From JAAYTD01 sp964472015 (GTDB taxonomy: Bacteria > Bacteroidota > Ignavibacteria > Kapaibacteriales > UBA2268), in contig CAYYIP010000001.1 in NCBI GenBank assembly GCA_964472015.1, positions 62,001 through 126,000 of the forward strand: DNA of 64,000 bases. Reading direction: 5' to 3'. Position 1 is the stretch's first letter, and every line of letters begins with the position of its first letter. The translations under genes and the position numbers were made by a program. Positions 28,293 through 38,939 of the stretch are shown piece after piece. The notes under the pieces were generated by a model. It was not told where the DNA came from. It ran no database searches and saw nothing but the letters and a program-made list of their open reading frames with translations.

Positions 28293-31200
28293 ATGAAAAG
28301 AAATAATTTTTTATACTTTTTTATATATATTATAACTTTTATTCTAATTAATAATATACATTGTTATTCCCAAATATTAATAAATGAATTTTCCGCTTCA
28401 AATTCTCAAGTAATTATAGATGAAGCTTTTGATACTCCTGATTGGATAGAATTATATAATAAATCTGATAAAAGTGTTAATTTAAAAGGATATCGTATAG
28501 GTAAAAAATCAAGACCAAAATTTGCCTATGAATTACCAGATACAATAATTGGTCCTCACGAATATTTAATCTTATTTTGTGATAATAAAAATTATATTTC
28601 TTCTAATTACGAATTAACTTCTAATGGTAAAAATTATATGTCAACATTTGAAACAGAATTTAAATATTACTATTTAGAATTAAATAATGCTAATGAATTC
28701 GAATTAGAATTAAAATTATTATCAATGTCTAATTATACTAGTGAATCAAAAATTGGTTTAATGGTACGAGAACAATTAAAAGATTATTCAGTTTACGCAG
28801 GTATATTTATATCAAGTCCGATATATGAACGTTACTTTTATGCAATAAGAGAAACTACAGATGTTCCAAGTAACCTATATTATTATGCTGAAAACTTTAA
28901 ATATCCTTTTGCACACATTATAATGAAATTAGAAAATGATACATTAAAAATGTATAGAAGTGAAGATACAGCTGGTATTCATAGAGAAAAAATAGCACGT
29001 ATAGCTGAATTTCATATAAAAAATTCAAAATATTATATAGGAATAGCTACTACTAGTAGCGAAGTAGATACTACAACAAAATTTATAGTAAATAAATTTA
29101 AAATAAATGGAAAAGAAGTTGATATACAATCTTTAAAAGAAATTTGTATAGGTTCAGATATAAAAGGGAATGTAAAAAAGCATAAAACAATACATACAAA
29201 TTTTAATCTTAATAAAGATGGAAATCAAATATATTTATTTGATAATCTAGGAAATAAAATTGATTATATAGAGTATAATAAACAACTAACTGATATAAGT
29301 TATGGAAGATATCCAGATGGCAGTAGTAATTTTGTATATTTTGAAATACCCTCCCCTGAAAAAACAAATAATAATGTAATAAAAAAACAAATAGATGGAC
29401 CTAGTTTTTCTTTATTAGGTGGGTTTTATGACAGTACTACTTCTTTAGAATTAACAAATAAAGATAAAAATATATCTGATATATATTATACTATAGATGG
29501 AAGTGAGCCAACAACAAACTCTCTCATTTATAAGAATACCATATTTATCAATAAAACAACTGTATTAAGAGCAAAAGCAATAAGCAAAGATAATAATTTT
29601 AATTCAAGTAAAATAATAACGCAAACATATTTTATAAATGAAAATAGTACCCTGCCTGTTGTATCAATTGTAGTAGATTCGCTATTTCTGTGGAATGAAA
29701 AGGATGGAATTTTAGTAGAAAAAAATTTATATAAAGATAAAATAGTACCCGCAAATTTTGAATATTTTAAAAATACTCAATCTATTGCTTATAACTCTAT
29801 TGCAGGATTAAGATTAAATGGTAATCAAACACGAACTTATCCACAAAAATCTTGGCGATTATATGCAGAAGATTATTATCAATCTTCTACATTTGAATAC
29901 CCTTTTTTTGAAAATACATATATTAATAATTATTCAAGATTAATATTACGTAATGCGGGAAATGATTGGGAAAAAGGATTTATACGAGACCAATTAGCAC
30001 ATTCTATAGGTAAAAATTTAAATAAATATTTAATTCATTCCCCTGTTAAAAATGTTCTAACTTTTTTAAATGGAAAATTTTATGGAATTTCTAATTTAAT
30101 AGAACGACATGATAAATCTTTTTTTGAAAACCAATATAATATAGATAAAAATTCTATAACAATGGCTGAATTTGTTACTTATTATATATTACCAACAACT
30201 AAATATGGATCATCATATTTAAATTTAACAGAATGGTTCGAGTTTTTTGATACTTTAAATTTTTTAGATATGCATAATAATGGATTAGAATATATAGAAT
30301 CAAAAATAGATATAGAAAATTTTATAGATTATTTTATATTAAATATATTTATACAAAATCGTGATTGGTTATCAAATAATGTATTATTTTGGAAATCAAA
30401 TGAATTAGATAATAAATGGCGATGGAAAATAAATGATATGGATGTTTCATTTGCTTTTGATAAAAAATTAAGCGAAAATCATAATAATTATTTTGAATTA
30501 CTAACTTCAAATTCATATATATGTAACTTATTAAAAACATTATTTAAATCAAAAGTTTTTTTTAATAAATTTTTAAATAGATTTGCTGACTTATTAAATA
30601 CAGAATTTTTACCTAAAAATCTTATTCCTAAGATTGATAATATTTCAAGTACACTAACACCTGAAATAAAACGTCAACAAGCTTTATATCCAGAAAGTTG
30701 CATTGATTGGGAAGATGAGATTATAAGAATAAAAGATTTTTTAGCTAACAGAAAAGAAAAGCAAACACTTCATATAAGAGAAATACATAAATTAGCAAGA
30801 TTATATAAAATTAATATAAGTTCAAATATACAAAATGCATGTACATTTAAAGTGAATAGTTTAAATTTAGAAGTAGATAATTGGGAAGGTATGTATTTTC
30901 AAGAAATACCTATAACTATAACAGTAAAGCCAAATAAAAATTATAAATTCATAGGTTGGAATACATATGATACCAATAAAACAATTATAATAAATTTACC
31001 AAATATAAATGATACAGTAGATACTTGCTTATATTTAGAAGCTATTTTTGAAACAAATACAGAACATATAAATATAGAATTTATAGAATATCCAAATCCA
31101 ATTCAAAATAATTTCAATATAAACATAAAAACGGATAATCCTGTAATAGCAAACATGGAAATTATTGATATAATGGGAAATAAAATATATGAACGTAATT

Positions 31201-31340
31201 TAAATTGTTATAAAGACATAAATAATATTTTTAATTTATCTTTTGAAGAAATAAATGTTACTAATGGAGTTTATTTTATCAACATACAGACAGAGAAAGG
31301 AAAGATTTTAACAAAAAAAATTATATATAAAAAAACATAA
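28293..31340 (+). CDS. Lamin-tail / CotH-kinase T9SS surface protein
   Basis: The 1015-residue protein has a signal segment (about residues 8-24, ending CYSQ). A lamin-tail domain begins ILINEFSASNSQ but is interrupted after residue 110 by a concanavalin-like beta domain (about 120-275; IGLMVREQLKDYSVYAG, YIGIATTS). The lamin-tail fold resumes at about 305 (IYLFDNLGNKIDYIEY). A chitobiase C-terminal-like repeat follows (IYYTIDGSEPTTNS), then a CotH-kinase domain (about 460-830) with NRDWLSNNVLFWKS and WRWKINDMDVSFAF, holding the Asp-Met-Asp and Asn residues of the family. An InlB-like KFIGWNT module precedes the T9SS sorting domain (FIEYPNPIQNNF to the end). It is likely a surface protein with protein-phosphorylating potential; the target is unknown. 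Confidence 0.85.
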   Translation: MKRNNFLYFFIYIITFILINNIHCYSQILINEFSASNSQVIIDEAFDTPDWIELYNKSDKSVNLKGYRIGKKSRPKFAYELPDTIIGPHEYLILFCDNKNYISSNYELTSNGKNYMSTFETEFKYYYLELNNANEFELELKLLSMSNYTSESKIGLMVREQLKDYSVYAGIFISSPIYERYFYAIRETTDVPSNLYYYAENFKYPFAHIIMKLENDTLKMYRSEDTAGIHREKIARIAEFHIKNSKYYIGIATTSSEVDTTTKFIVNKFKINGKEVDIQSLKEICIGSDIKGNVKKHKTIHTNFNLNKDGNQIYLFDNLGNKIDYIEYNKQLTDISYGRYPDGSSNFVYFEIPSPEKTNNNVIKKQIDGPSFSLLGGFYDSTTSLELTNKDKNISDIYYTIDGSEPTTNSLIYKNTIFINKTTVLRAKAISKDNNFNSSKIITQTYFINENSTLPVVSIVVDSLFLWNEKDGILVEKNLYKDKIVPANFEYFKNTQSIAYNSIAGLRLNGNQTRTYPQKSWRLYAEDYYQSSTFEYPFFENTYINNYSRLILRNAGNDWEKGFIRDQLAHSIGKNLNKYLIHSPVKNVLTFLNGKFYGISNLIERHDKSFFENQYNIDKNSITMAEFVTYYILPTTKYGSSYLNLTEWFEFFDTLNFLDMHNNGLEYIESKIDIENFIDYFILNIFIQNRDWLSNNVLFWKSNELDNKWRWKINDMDVSFAFDKKLSENHNNYFELLTSNSYICNLLKTLFKSKVFFNKFLNRFADLLNTEFLPKNLIPKIDNISSTLTPEIKRQQALYPESCIDWEDEIIRIKDFLANRKEKQTLHIREIHKLARLYKINISSNIQNACTFKVNSLNLEVDNWEGMYFQEIPITITVKPNKNYKFIGWNTYDTNKTIIINLPNINDTVDTCLYLEAIFETNTEHINIEFIEYPNPIQNNFNINIKTDNPVIANMEIIDIMGNKIYERNLNCYKDINNIFNLSFEEINVTNGVYFINIQTEKGKILTKKIIYKKT

Positions 31341-31407
31341 AATAATTAAAATAATTATGATTAATATTCCATATATTAAATCAAAATATAAAATTCATTA
31401 AATAAAC

Positions 31408-31463
31408 AAAAAAATACATATAATATTTTAAACTTTTGTTTAATTTTTTATATGTATTTTTTT
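31408..31463. terminator. Bidirectional terminator between converging genes
   Basis: Arms 31408-31422 and 31449-31463 (AAAAAAATACATATA and complement) close a 26-base loop, between the CotH-domain gene and the converging PLP-enzyme gene, with T-runs on both strands. Confidence 0.7.
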
Positions 31464-31514
31464 CGAAATAATATAATAATAATTAATTATAAAATTATTT
31501 TAATATAAAATTGA

Positions 31515-32696
31515 TTATTTTAAACCATTTTCTAAATCAGCTATCAACTCATCAACATTTTCAATACCAATTGAAAGTCTAACAAGTCCATCAGTAATAC
31601 TAGCTTCTTTACGAGCTTCGGGTCCCATATTCGCATGTGTCATAGAAGCAGGATGTTGAATAAGACTTTCTATACCACCCAGTGAAACTGCAAGTTGAAT
31701 AATTTTTACATTATTCATTAATTTTTTACCTGCATCTATACCACCTTTAAGTTCAAAAGTAATCATAGAACCAGCACCACGCATCTGTTTTTTTCCAAGT
31801 TCATATTGTGGATGTGATTTTAATCCCGGATAAACAACATTTTTTACTGCAGGATGCTTTTCAAGAAATTCTGCTATTTTCATAGCACTTTTTTGTTGAT
31901 GTTCAACACGTAATTTTAAAGTTTTAAGTCCACGATGAACTAAAAACGAATTAAAAGGATCAATAGTACCTCCAAAATGATTCATAGTTACACGACAATT
32001 AACATAATCTTCTTCATTCTTCACAACTATAATTCCTGCAACAACATCGGCATGTCCATTTAAATATTTAGTCATACTATGTATAACAAAATCAGCACCC
32101 AACTCAAACGGACTTTGTAAAATAGGACTTGAAAAAGTATTATCTACAACAAGTTTTGCATTAATAGATTTTGCTATTTTTGAAATTTCAGCTATATCAG
32201 AAATAACCAATGTAGGATTCCCCGGCGTTTCAACGAAAATTAATTTTGTATTATTTCTTATAGCATTTTTTACAGAATTTAAGTCATCGGTATCAACAAA
32301 AGTTGTTTCTATATTAAACTTTGGCATAATCGATTGCAATAAAGTTGCAGTACATCCATAAACAGCTTTACTTGCTATTATATGTTCACCAGCTTTAACT
32401 ACAGTACCTATAATAGTATGAACAGCAGCCATACCAGTACCACATCCTATTGCTTTATAGCCTCCTTTTTCAAGAGTAGCTACTGCATTTTCCATAGCTT
32501 CTACCGTAGGATTCCCAAGTCTTGTATAAATAAATCCATCTTCTTCACCTTTAAAAAGTCTTCCGCCATGGTCAGCATTCTTAAATTTAAAAGTCGAAGT
32601 TTGATAAATAGGAGTAACAACAGCACCATATTTATCTTCCTTAGCTCCAGCATGAACACATTGTGTATCCATACTAAAATTTTTAATATTTTCCAT
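31515..32696 (-). CDS. Cys/Met-metabolism PLP enzyme (cystathionine gamma-lyase/synthase or methionine gamma-lyase type)
   Basis: The 393-residue protein has the family landmarks: TQCVHAGAKEDKYGAVVTPIYQTSTF, the arginine-containing IYTRLGNPTVEAMENAVATLEKG, FVETPGNPTLVISDIAEI, and the PLP lysine in VIHSMTKYLNGHADVVAG. The enzyme acts on sulfur amino acids by PLP-assisted gamma- or beta-elimination or replacement. The motif set does not separate cystathionine gamma-synthase (metB), gamma-lyase (mccB) and methionine gamma-lyase; the VAGIIV and SLGGIESLIQHPASMTHA regions lean to a lyase. It stands alone. A weak -7 match (TAAATTTG, minus strand 32795-32802) lies 99 bases upstream. Confidence 0.8.
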   Translation of the reverse strand: MENIKNFSMDTQCVHAGAKEDKYGAVVTPIYQTSTFKFKNADHGGRLFKGEEDGFIYTRLGNPTVEAMENAVATLEKGGYKAIGCGTGMAAVHTIIGTVVKAGEHIIASKAVYGCTATLLQSIMPKFNIETTFVDTDDLNSVKNAIRNNTKLIFVETPGNPTLVISDIAEISKIAKSINAKLVVDNTFSSPILQSPFELGADFVIHSMTKYLNGHADVVAGIIVVKNEEDYVNCRVTMNHFGGTIDPFNSFLVHRGLKTLKLRVEHQQKSAMKIAEFLEKHPAVKNVVYPGLKSHPQYELGKKQMRGAGSMITFELKGGIDAGKKLMNNVKIIQLAVSLGGIESLIQHPASMTHANMGPEARKEASITDGLVRLSIGIENVDELIADLENGLK

Positions 32697-32820
32697 ATAA
32701 TAAAATAAAGTTTTTTAAATTAAAAATTAAATATTTATCTCTTATGATTTTTTATTATAAAATAATAATTTATAATTTCAAGTATAAAAGTTTACAAATT
32801 TAAAATTTTATAAAAATTAA

Positions 32821-32854
32821 AAACAAGTCAATATTTTTCAATATTGACCTGTTT
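32821..32854 (-). terminator. Terminator after the PFOR gene
   Basis: Near-perfect 15-bp arms (32821-32835, 32840-32854, one mismatch) around a 4-base loop are followed on the minus strand by a T-rich run, 14 bases after the PFOR stop codon. Confidence 0.75.
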
Positions 32855-32867
32855 TTATTTTATTAAT

Positions 32868-35800
32868 TTATTTTCGTTCAGCAAGATATTTATAATAATT
32901 ATATCTCGAATTTACAAATTTTTGTTGTTCTTCAAATAATTTCTTTGCAAGTTTAGGATCATTTTTTTCTAATTGCAAGAATCTATTTTCTGAACGTAAA
33001 AAGTCTACAACAGGAATTTTAGGCTCTTTACTATCTAAAATAAATGGATGTTCTAAATTAGGATTATAACGATATAGTACCCATTGTCCGCTATCAACAG
33101 CTGCTTTTTGATGACTTAATGGATTTGACATATCAATTCCATGAGAAATACAATGAGAATAACATATAATTAATGATGGACCATCATAAGCTTCAGCTTC
33201 TAATATAGCTTTGAGTGCTTGATCATCTCTTGCTCCTATTGCAATAGAAGCTATATAAACATATCCATAGGACATTGCTATTAAACCAAGATCTTTTTTC
33301 CTAATATCTTTACCACTAGCTGCAAATTTAGCAACAGCACTAAGAGGTGTAGATTTTGATTTTTGACCGCCGGTATTTGAATATACTTCTGTATCTAAAA
33401 CAAGTATATTAACATTTTTACCAGACGCAATAACATGATCTAATCCGCCGTATCCAATATCATAAGCCCAACCATCACCACCAATTATCCATACCGATTT
33501 TTTAACTAAATAATCAGCTATTTGTAATAAATTTTTATGAACATCTGTGTTTATAGTTTTATTTTGATTTAATTTATCTTTTAAAATTTCTATACGATTA
33601 CGTTGCTCTTTAATACCTTTTTCAGTTGTTTGGTCAGCATTTAAAATATCATTAACTAGACTTTCACCTACTTCAGTAGCTACTTCTTTTAACAACTCAG
33701 TAGCCATAGATTTTTGTTTATCTATTGCTAAACGCATACCAAGTCCAAATTCAGCATTATCTTCAAATAAAGAATTAGCCCAAGCAGGACCACGATTATC
33801 ACTATTTTTACACCATGGAGTAGTAGGTAAATTCCCACCATAAATAGATGAACATCCAGTAGCATTAGCAATAATAGCTCTATCGCCAAATAATTGAGAA
33901 ACCATTTTTATATAAGGTGTTTCACCACAACCTGCACAAGCGCCTGAAAATTCAAACAATGGTCTCATTAATCCCATTTGTCTTATAGAATTTGTTTTTA
34001 ATATAGTTCTATCAATATCTGGAATATCATTTAAGAAAAATTCCCAATTTTCGGCTTCTTGTTTACGTAATGGTGCTTGTGTTTCCATTTTAAGAACTTT
34101 GAGTTCTGGATTTTTCTTACTCTTAGCAGGACATCCTTCTACACAAACGCCACACCCTGTACAATCTTCCGGAGCAACTTGAATAGTAAATTTTTTACCA
34201 GCAAAATCTTTATCTTTTGCATCCATAGATTTAAAAGTCTCAGGAGCTTTTTTTAATAATTCAGGTTCATATACTTTAGCACGAATTACAGAATGCGGAC
34301 ATACTGATATACACTTTAGACATTGTATACAAGCTTCTGCCTCCCACACGGGAATTTCTAAAGCAATATTACGTTTTTCATATTGAGAGGTAGCACTTGG
34401 AAAAGTACCATCAATTGGAAAAACACTTACTGGAAGTGATTCGCCATTATCAGCTATTATTTCACCTAAAACATCTTTTACAAATTTTGGTGCATTTGCA
34501 GACACTGGAGCCGCTATATCAAAATTACTTGTTATTTTATTTGAATATTTAACTTCAAATAAATTTTCTAAAGTATTATCAACTGCTTTTAAATTCTGTT
34601 GTACAACTTTATCGCCTTTGCGTGAATAAGTATCAATAATAGATTTTTTTATTGCTTCAATAGCAATATCACGTTTTAATACACCAGAAATAGCAAAAAA
34701 ACAAACTTGCATAACAGTATTTATACGTCTACCCATCCCACTATCTTCAGCTACTTTTTGAGCATCAATAGTAAATACTTTTATATTTTTTTCAATGATT
34801 TGTTTTTGTTGTAACTTTGGAAGTGTATCCCAAACTTTATCTTTACTTACAGGTGAATTAATTAAAAATACACCACCTGGAACCAACGATTTTACAAGAT
34901 CATATTTTTCTAAAAATACACTTTGATGACAAGCAACAAAATTAGAATGTGTAATTAAATAAGGTGTACGTAAAGGATTAGGCCCAAAACGTAAATGAGA
35001 AACAGTAATACCACCGGACTTTTTAGAGTCATAAACAAAATAACCTTGTGCATAATAATCTGTTGAATCACCAATAATTTTAATAGAATTTTTATTTGCA
35101 CCAACTGTACCATCAGACCCTAAGCCATAGAACATTGCTCGTGTTACAGAATCACTTTCTATATTAAATTTAGTATCATAATTTAAACTTAAATTTGTTA
35201 CATCGTCAATGATTCCAACAACGAAATGATTTTTTGAATTATCTAATTTAGCATTATCATAAATTGCTTTTACCATTGCAGGAGTAAAATCTTTTGAAGA
35301 CAACCCATAACGACCACATACAACTTTTGGCATTGTTTTTAATTTACCATATTTACCGACACCCTCATACAAAGCTGTGATAACATCATTATATAGAGGT
35401 TCACCTGTAGCTCCACTTTCTTTTGTTTTATCAAGAACAGTAATAGTTTTAACAGTACTTGGTAAAGATTCAATAAATCGTTTTTTATCAAAAGGTCTAT
35501 AAACACGTACCTTAACAACACCTAATTTTTCTGATTTATTATTTAAATAATTTACTGTATCAGCTATAGTTTCACATCCAGAACCCATTGCTACAATTAT
35601 ATGCTCTGCATCGTCAGCACCTTCATATTGGAATATTTTATATTGTCGACCAGTAAGACTTGCAAATTTATCCATTTGTTTTTGAATAATATCGGGGCAA
35701 CACTTATAATATTTATTAGCAGCTTCACGATTCTGAAAATATACATCTGGATTTTGAGCAGTACCGCGAATTACAGGTGCTTCTGGATTAAGCGAACGTT

Positions 35801-36416
35801 TCCTATGCGCTATAACAAGTTCATTATCTATCATTTTTCTGATAACATCTTCACTAACAAGTTCTATTTTACTTACTTCATGAGAAGTTCTAAAACCATC
35901 AAACCAATGAAGGAACGGAACTCTTGATTCTAAAGTAGAAGCTTGGGCTATAAGTGCCATATCCATTACTTCTTGAACTGTATTAGCACCTAAAAATGCA
36001 AATCCAGTTTGTCTAGCAGCCATAATATCACTATGATCTCCAAATATAGAAAGTGCATGTGTAGCTATTGTCCTTGCTGTAACATTAAATACAGTTGGCG
36101 TAAGCTCTCCTGCAATTTTGTACATATTAGGAATTTTTAATAAAAGCCCTTGTGAAGCAGTAAAAGTAGTTGTAAGTGCACCTGCTTGTAAAGAACCATG
36201 TAATGCTCCCGCAGCACCAGCTTCACTTTGCATTTCCATAATTTCAGGAATATTACCCCAAATATTCTTTACTCCTTTTGCTGTCCATTCATCTGCAAAT
36301 TCAGCCATTGGTGAAGATGGAGTAATAGGATAAATACAGCAAACTTCATTAACACGATACATTATATAGGCAGCCGCTTCATTACCGTCTATTGTTACAA
36401 ACTTTCTCTCTGACAT
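32868..36416 (-). CDS. nifJ: Pyruvate:ferredoxin (flavodoxin) oxidoreductase, single chain
   Basis: The 1182-residue protein is a full-length homodimeric-type PFOR. It has the N-terminal pyrimidine-binding domain (ITPSSPMAEFADEW, GGSLQAGALTT-like HGSLQAGALTTTFTASQGL), a central EKR-like region, the 8Fe-8S ferredoxin insert with CIQCLKCISVCP and CTGCGVCVEGCP, a further cluster-binding Cys in FSGACAGCGETPY, and the TPP-binding GGDGWAYDIGYGGLDH and DTEVYSNTGGQKS. It converts pyruvate and CoA to acetyl-CoA, CO2 and reduced ferredoxin or flavodoxin in the cytoplasm and is oxygen-sensitive in most organisms, suggesting anaerobic or microaerobic life. A strong promoter lies at 36518-36548. Confidence 0.95.
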   Translation of the reverse strand: MSERKFVTIDGNEAAAYIMYRVNEVCCIYPITPSSPMAEFADEWTAKGVKNIWGNIPEIMEMQSEAGAAGALHGSLQAGALTTTFTASQGLLLKIPNMYKIAGELTPTVFNVTARTIATHALSIFGDHSDIMAARQTGFAFLGANTVQEVMDMALIAQASTLESRVPFLHWFDGFRTSHEVSKIELVSEDVIRKMIDNELVIAHRKRSLNPEAPVIRGTAQNPDVYFQNREAANKYYKCCPDIIQKQMDKFASLTGRQYKIFQYEGADDAEHIIVAMGSGCETIADTVNYLNNKSEKLGVVKVRVYRPFDKKRFIESLPSTVKTITVLDKTKESGATGEPLYNDVITALYEGVGKYGKLKTMPKVVCGRYGLSSKDFTPAMVKAIYDNAKLDNSKNHFVVGIIDDVTNLSLNYDTKFNIESDSVTRAMFYGLGSDGTVGANKNSIKIIGDSTDYYAQGYFVYDSKKSGGITVSHLRFGPNPLRTPYLITHSNFVACHQSVFLEKYDLVKSLVPGGVFLINSPVSKDKVWDTLPKLQQKQIIEKNIKVFTIDAQKVAEDSGMGRRINTVMQVCFFAISGVLKRDIAIEAIKKSIIDTYSRKGDKVVQQNLKAVDNTLENLFEVKYSNKITSNFDIAAPVSANAPKFVKDVLGEIIADNGESLPVSVFPIDGTFPSATSQYEKRNIALEIPVWEAEACIQCLKCISVCPHSVIRAKVYEPELLKKAPETFKSMDAKDKDFAGKKFTIQVAPEDCTGCGVCVEGCPAKSKKNPELKVLKMETQAPLRKQEAENWEFFLNDIPDIDRTILKTNSIRQMGLMRPLFEFSGACAGCGETPYIKMVSQLFGDRAIIANATGCSSIYGGNLPTTPWCKNSDNRGPAWANSLFEDNAEFGLGMRLAIDKQKSMATELLKEVATEVGESLVNDILNADQTTEKGIKEQRNRIEILKDKLNQNKTINTDVHKNLLQIADYLVKKSVWIIGGDGWAYDIGYGGLDHVIASGKNVNILVLDTEVYSNTGGQKSKSTPLSAVAKFAASGKDIRKKDLGLIAMSYGYVYIASIAIGARDDQALKAILEAEAYDGPSLIICYSHCISHGIDMSNPLSHQKAAVDSGQWVLYRYNPNLEHPFILDSKEPKIPVVDFLRSENRFLQLEKNDPKLAKKLFEEQQKFVNSRYNYYKYLAERK

Positions 36417-36517
36417 TTTTTTTAACCTTTATTTTTTAATTAAAAAATATTTTATTCTTTTATCTATAATTAAAATTTATTAATTTTATTTAATAATATA
36501 AATAAATTTTAAAAGTA

Positions 36518-36548
36518 CAAATATACTATAATTTATATAATTTTCAAA
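36518..36548 (-). promoter_or_regulatory. Bacteroidota-type promoter for PFOR
   Basis: On the minus strand TTTG (36545-36548) is followed after 19 bases by TATATTTG (36518-36525). The start would be near 36511, giving a leader of about 95 bases. Confidence 0.7.
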
Positions 36549-36607
36549 TTTTTTACAATTTATATAAAAAGTTAAAAAGTTATCTTAGTTTATACATAAA
36601 ATTATAT

Positions 36608-38692
36608 TTAATTACTAAATTTCTTTGTATTAAAAATAAATGTATTTTCAAAAGGATATCTTATTTCTTTACTTGCAGAATTAGTTTTTATATAAAAATA
36701 AATAACTTCTGATACATTTGAACGACTTATTGCAAAATCAATAGCATCTTTTACTGCAAATTTAAAGTTAATATTTTTGTTAGAAGAAACACATACTACA
36801 AAATTTTCATAAGTTAACTTTATATCATTTATTGTAAATATAATCTTTTCATCACCTGACAATTTATTTATTAATTCTATCCTAAAATATATCCATTTAT
36901 CATCACATCCATATTTTATCGATGATATAAGTTCGCCTATTTGATGCATAGTAGACATACAAGTATTACAATAAAAAATTCCTGCTTTATCCCAAGGTGT
37001 TTTAATACTAATATCACCATTAATATCAGGTGTTATATTTTCTAATGGTTTTATATTATTATTAGATATTGTATTCCCAATAGGATTAAATAATTCTTGG
37101 GGAATTTCTAAACCTAATTTTTTATATATCTCACTTATTCGCCATCTAAAAATAACATCAAAATCTGCTTTATGTTCCGCTTCGTGTTCTGGGCCATACC
37201 ACCAAAACCAATCTGAACCTTCCGCTATATAAATTTCTTGCATAATCTCTTTTATTTTTTCAGACGATAGTTTTGATTTTTCTTTATCTATTTCTGCTCT
37301 TATCTTAGAGAGTATATTCCAAGCCTTAATATCATCTTTATGCCCTATCCATATACTAAAATTAGAATTTATCCAAGATCCTGCTTTTATATTATTCAAT
37401 TTAGGAATATATGAAGGAGTAATTTGATGTAAGCAATCAGAAAACAACACTGTTTCAAACTCTTCTGTATAGGATAACATTTTAAAAAATTCATTTAAAA
37501 AATAAGTTCCATTTTCTGGATAAAATTCCCAACAATTTTCTCCATCAAGAATAATCGGTACAACTGCACTATCTAGTGCATCTTCAGAATGTACTCTGAT
37601 TATTTCATTTCTTATATTAAATAAATTTTCTCTAAAATCACAGGCTGCATCAAAAGGGTTCCATTTAGAATATAAAAATCCAATTTTATCAGATAATTGA
37701 TGGTCTCTAAAAAACAATGTAATTTCTTTATTTTTTTCAAACTCATTATTTTTTAACTCATATTTATAAGGGAAATACTTAAATGTTGGCTTATAATCTT
37801 TTCCTATTGAATTTATTAATACCTCTTCATCTGTAGCAGTCCAATTAATACCACTTTCTATTAATAGTTTTAGAGTTTCATTAGATATTGCCCCTTCACT
37901 AGGCCACATACCATTAGGTTTCTCTCCAAATAGACTTTTATAATAATTTGTTCCCATTTCTAGTTGATCCTTAGCATCTTCTGGATATCTATAAATAGGA
38001 TTAGGAAGTTCTGTATACGGCATTGCTTCAAGCGCTACCCTTGAATCAATAATTAATGGTAATATTGGATGAAACATAGGAGAACAACTTATTTCTATCT
38101 GTCCTAACTTCTTCAAATTTGACATCAAAGGAACTATTTTTTCTAGTATTTTCTTATGTAATTCTAAAAGTAAATTTTTTTCTACTTCAGTAAAATTAGA
38201 ACCTTTTTTTATTAATCTATCAATTAGTGGATTTTTTTTAGAAATAGGACCAATCCAAGCTAAGTTATATAATACCTGAATATCTAACCAATCTTGCACC
38301 GTAAATTCAAAAAGTGCTACTTCTCTATTTTTACTTCTATCAAATAATTCCCTATATCTTTTAAAAGGGAACAATAAATTATCATGATTTAAAATGAAAA
38401 AATTATTTAAAATATCTATTTTATCGTTATTACTTAATTCATTAGCACGAATACGAGTAAGTCTTTGTATTTTATCATACGTAACATCATTAATATAGTC
38501 TTCTATTTGCAATATTAGAGAAGGAACAATATTAAAAGTTTGTTTTACTTTTGTATATTGACAGAGTAAAGCTGGCAAATCATAATAATCTTTTATTCCA
38601 TGAAAACGTACCCAAGGCAATAAAAATTCATTTTTATATTTATAATAAGGTTGATGCTGATGCCATAAAATAGCGATTTTTAATTTTTTCAT
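36608..38692 (-). CDS. Glycoside hydrolase family 57 protein
   Basis: The 694-residue protein begins with the GH57 landmark ILWHQHQPYYK and continues with LPWVRFHGIKDYYDLP and FHPILPLI. GMWPSEGAISNE holds the expected nucleophile glutamate, and DGENCWEFYPENG an acidic catalytic residue. GH57 enzymes act on alpha-glucans (alpha-amylase, amylopullulanase, 4-alpha-glucanotransferase or branching activities) by a retaining mechanism. No signal peptide is seen, so it is probably cytoplasmic and involved in glycogen. The window also ends in glgA on the same strand, in line with glycogen storage. The exact activity cannot be read from sequence. Confidence 0.88.
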   Translation of the reverse strand: MKKLKIAILWHQHQPYYKYKNEFLLPWVRFHGIKDYYDLPALLCQYTKVKQTFNIVPSLILQIEDYINDVTYDKIQRLTRIRANELSNNDKIDILNNFFILNHDNLLFPFKRYRELFDRSKNREVALFEFTVQDWLDIQVLYNLAWIGPISKKNPLIDRLIKKGSNFTEVEKNLLLELHKKILEKIVPLMSNLKKLGQIEISCSPMFHPILPLIIDSRVALEAMPYTELPNPIYRYPEDAKDQLEMGTNYYKSLFGEKPNGMWPSEGAISNETLKLLIESGINWTATDEEVLINSIGKDYKPTFKYFPYKYELKNNEFEKNKEITLFFRDHQLSDKIGFLYSKWNPFDAACDFRENLFNIRNEIIRVHSEDALDSAVVPIILDGENCWEFYPENGTYFLNEFFKMLSYTEEFETVLFSDCLHQITPSYIPKLNNIKAGSWINSNFSIWIGHKDDIKAWNILSKIRAEIDKEKSKLSSEKIKEIMQEIYIAEGSDWFWWYGPEHEAEHKADFDVIFRWRISEIYKKLGLEIPQELFNPIGNTISNNNIKPLENITPDINGDISIKTPWDKAGIFYCNTCMSTMHQIGELISSIKYGCDDKWIYFRIELINKLSGDEKIIFTINDIKLTYENFVVCVSSNKNINFKFAVKDAIDFAISRSNVSEVIYFYIKTNSASKEIRYPFENTFIFNTKKFSN

Positions 38693-38939
38693 TTTATTTA
38701 AATTTAAGAAAATTTATATTTAATTTTTAATATAAATTCATTATTATTATATATTTATGTATAAAAAAAATAAAATTATTTTTATTTAAAACAAAAATAA
38801 AGAATATTTTAACAAATATAACAATTATAATTACTTTTTTTATTTATATAATTTAAGTTTATTTTTGTATTTTCGATATTTATTGAATAATATATTCTTT
38901 TATATAAATATAATAAAATAAATAATTAATATAAAATAA

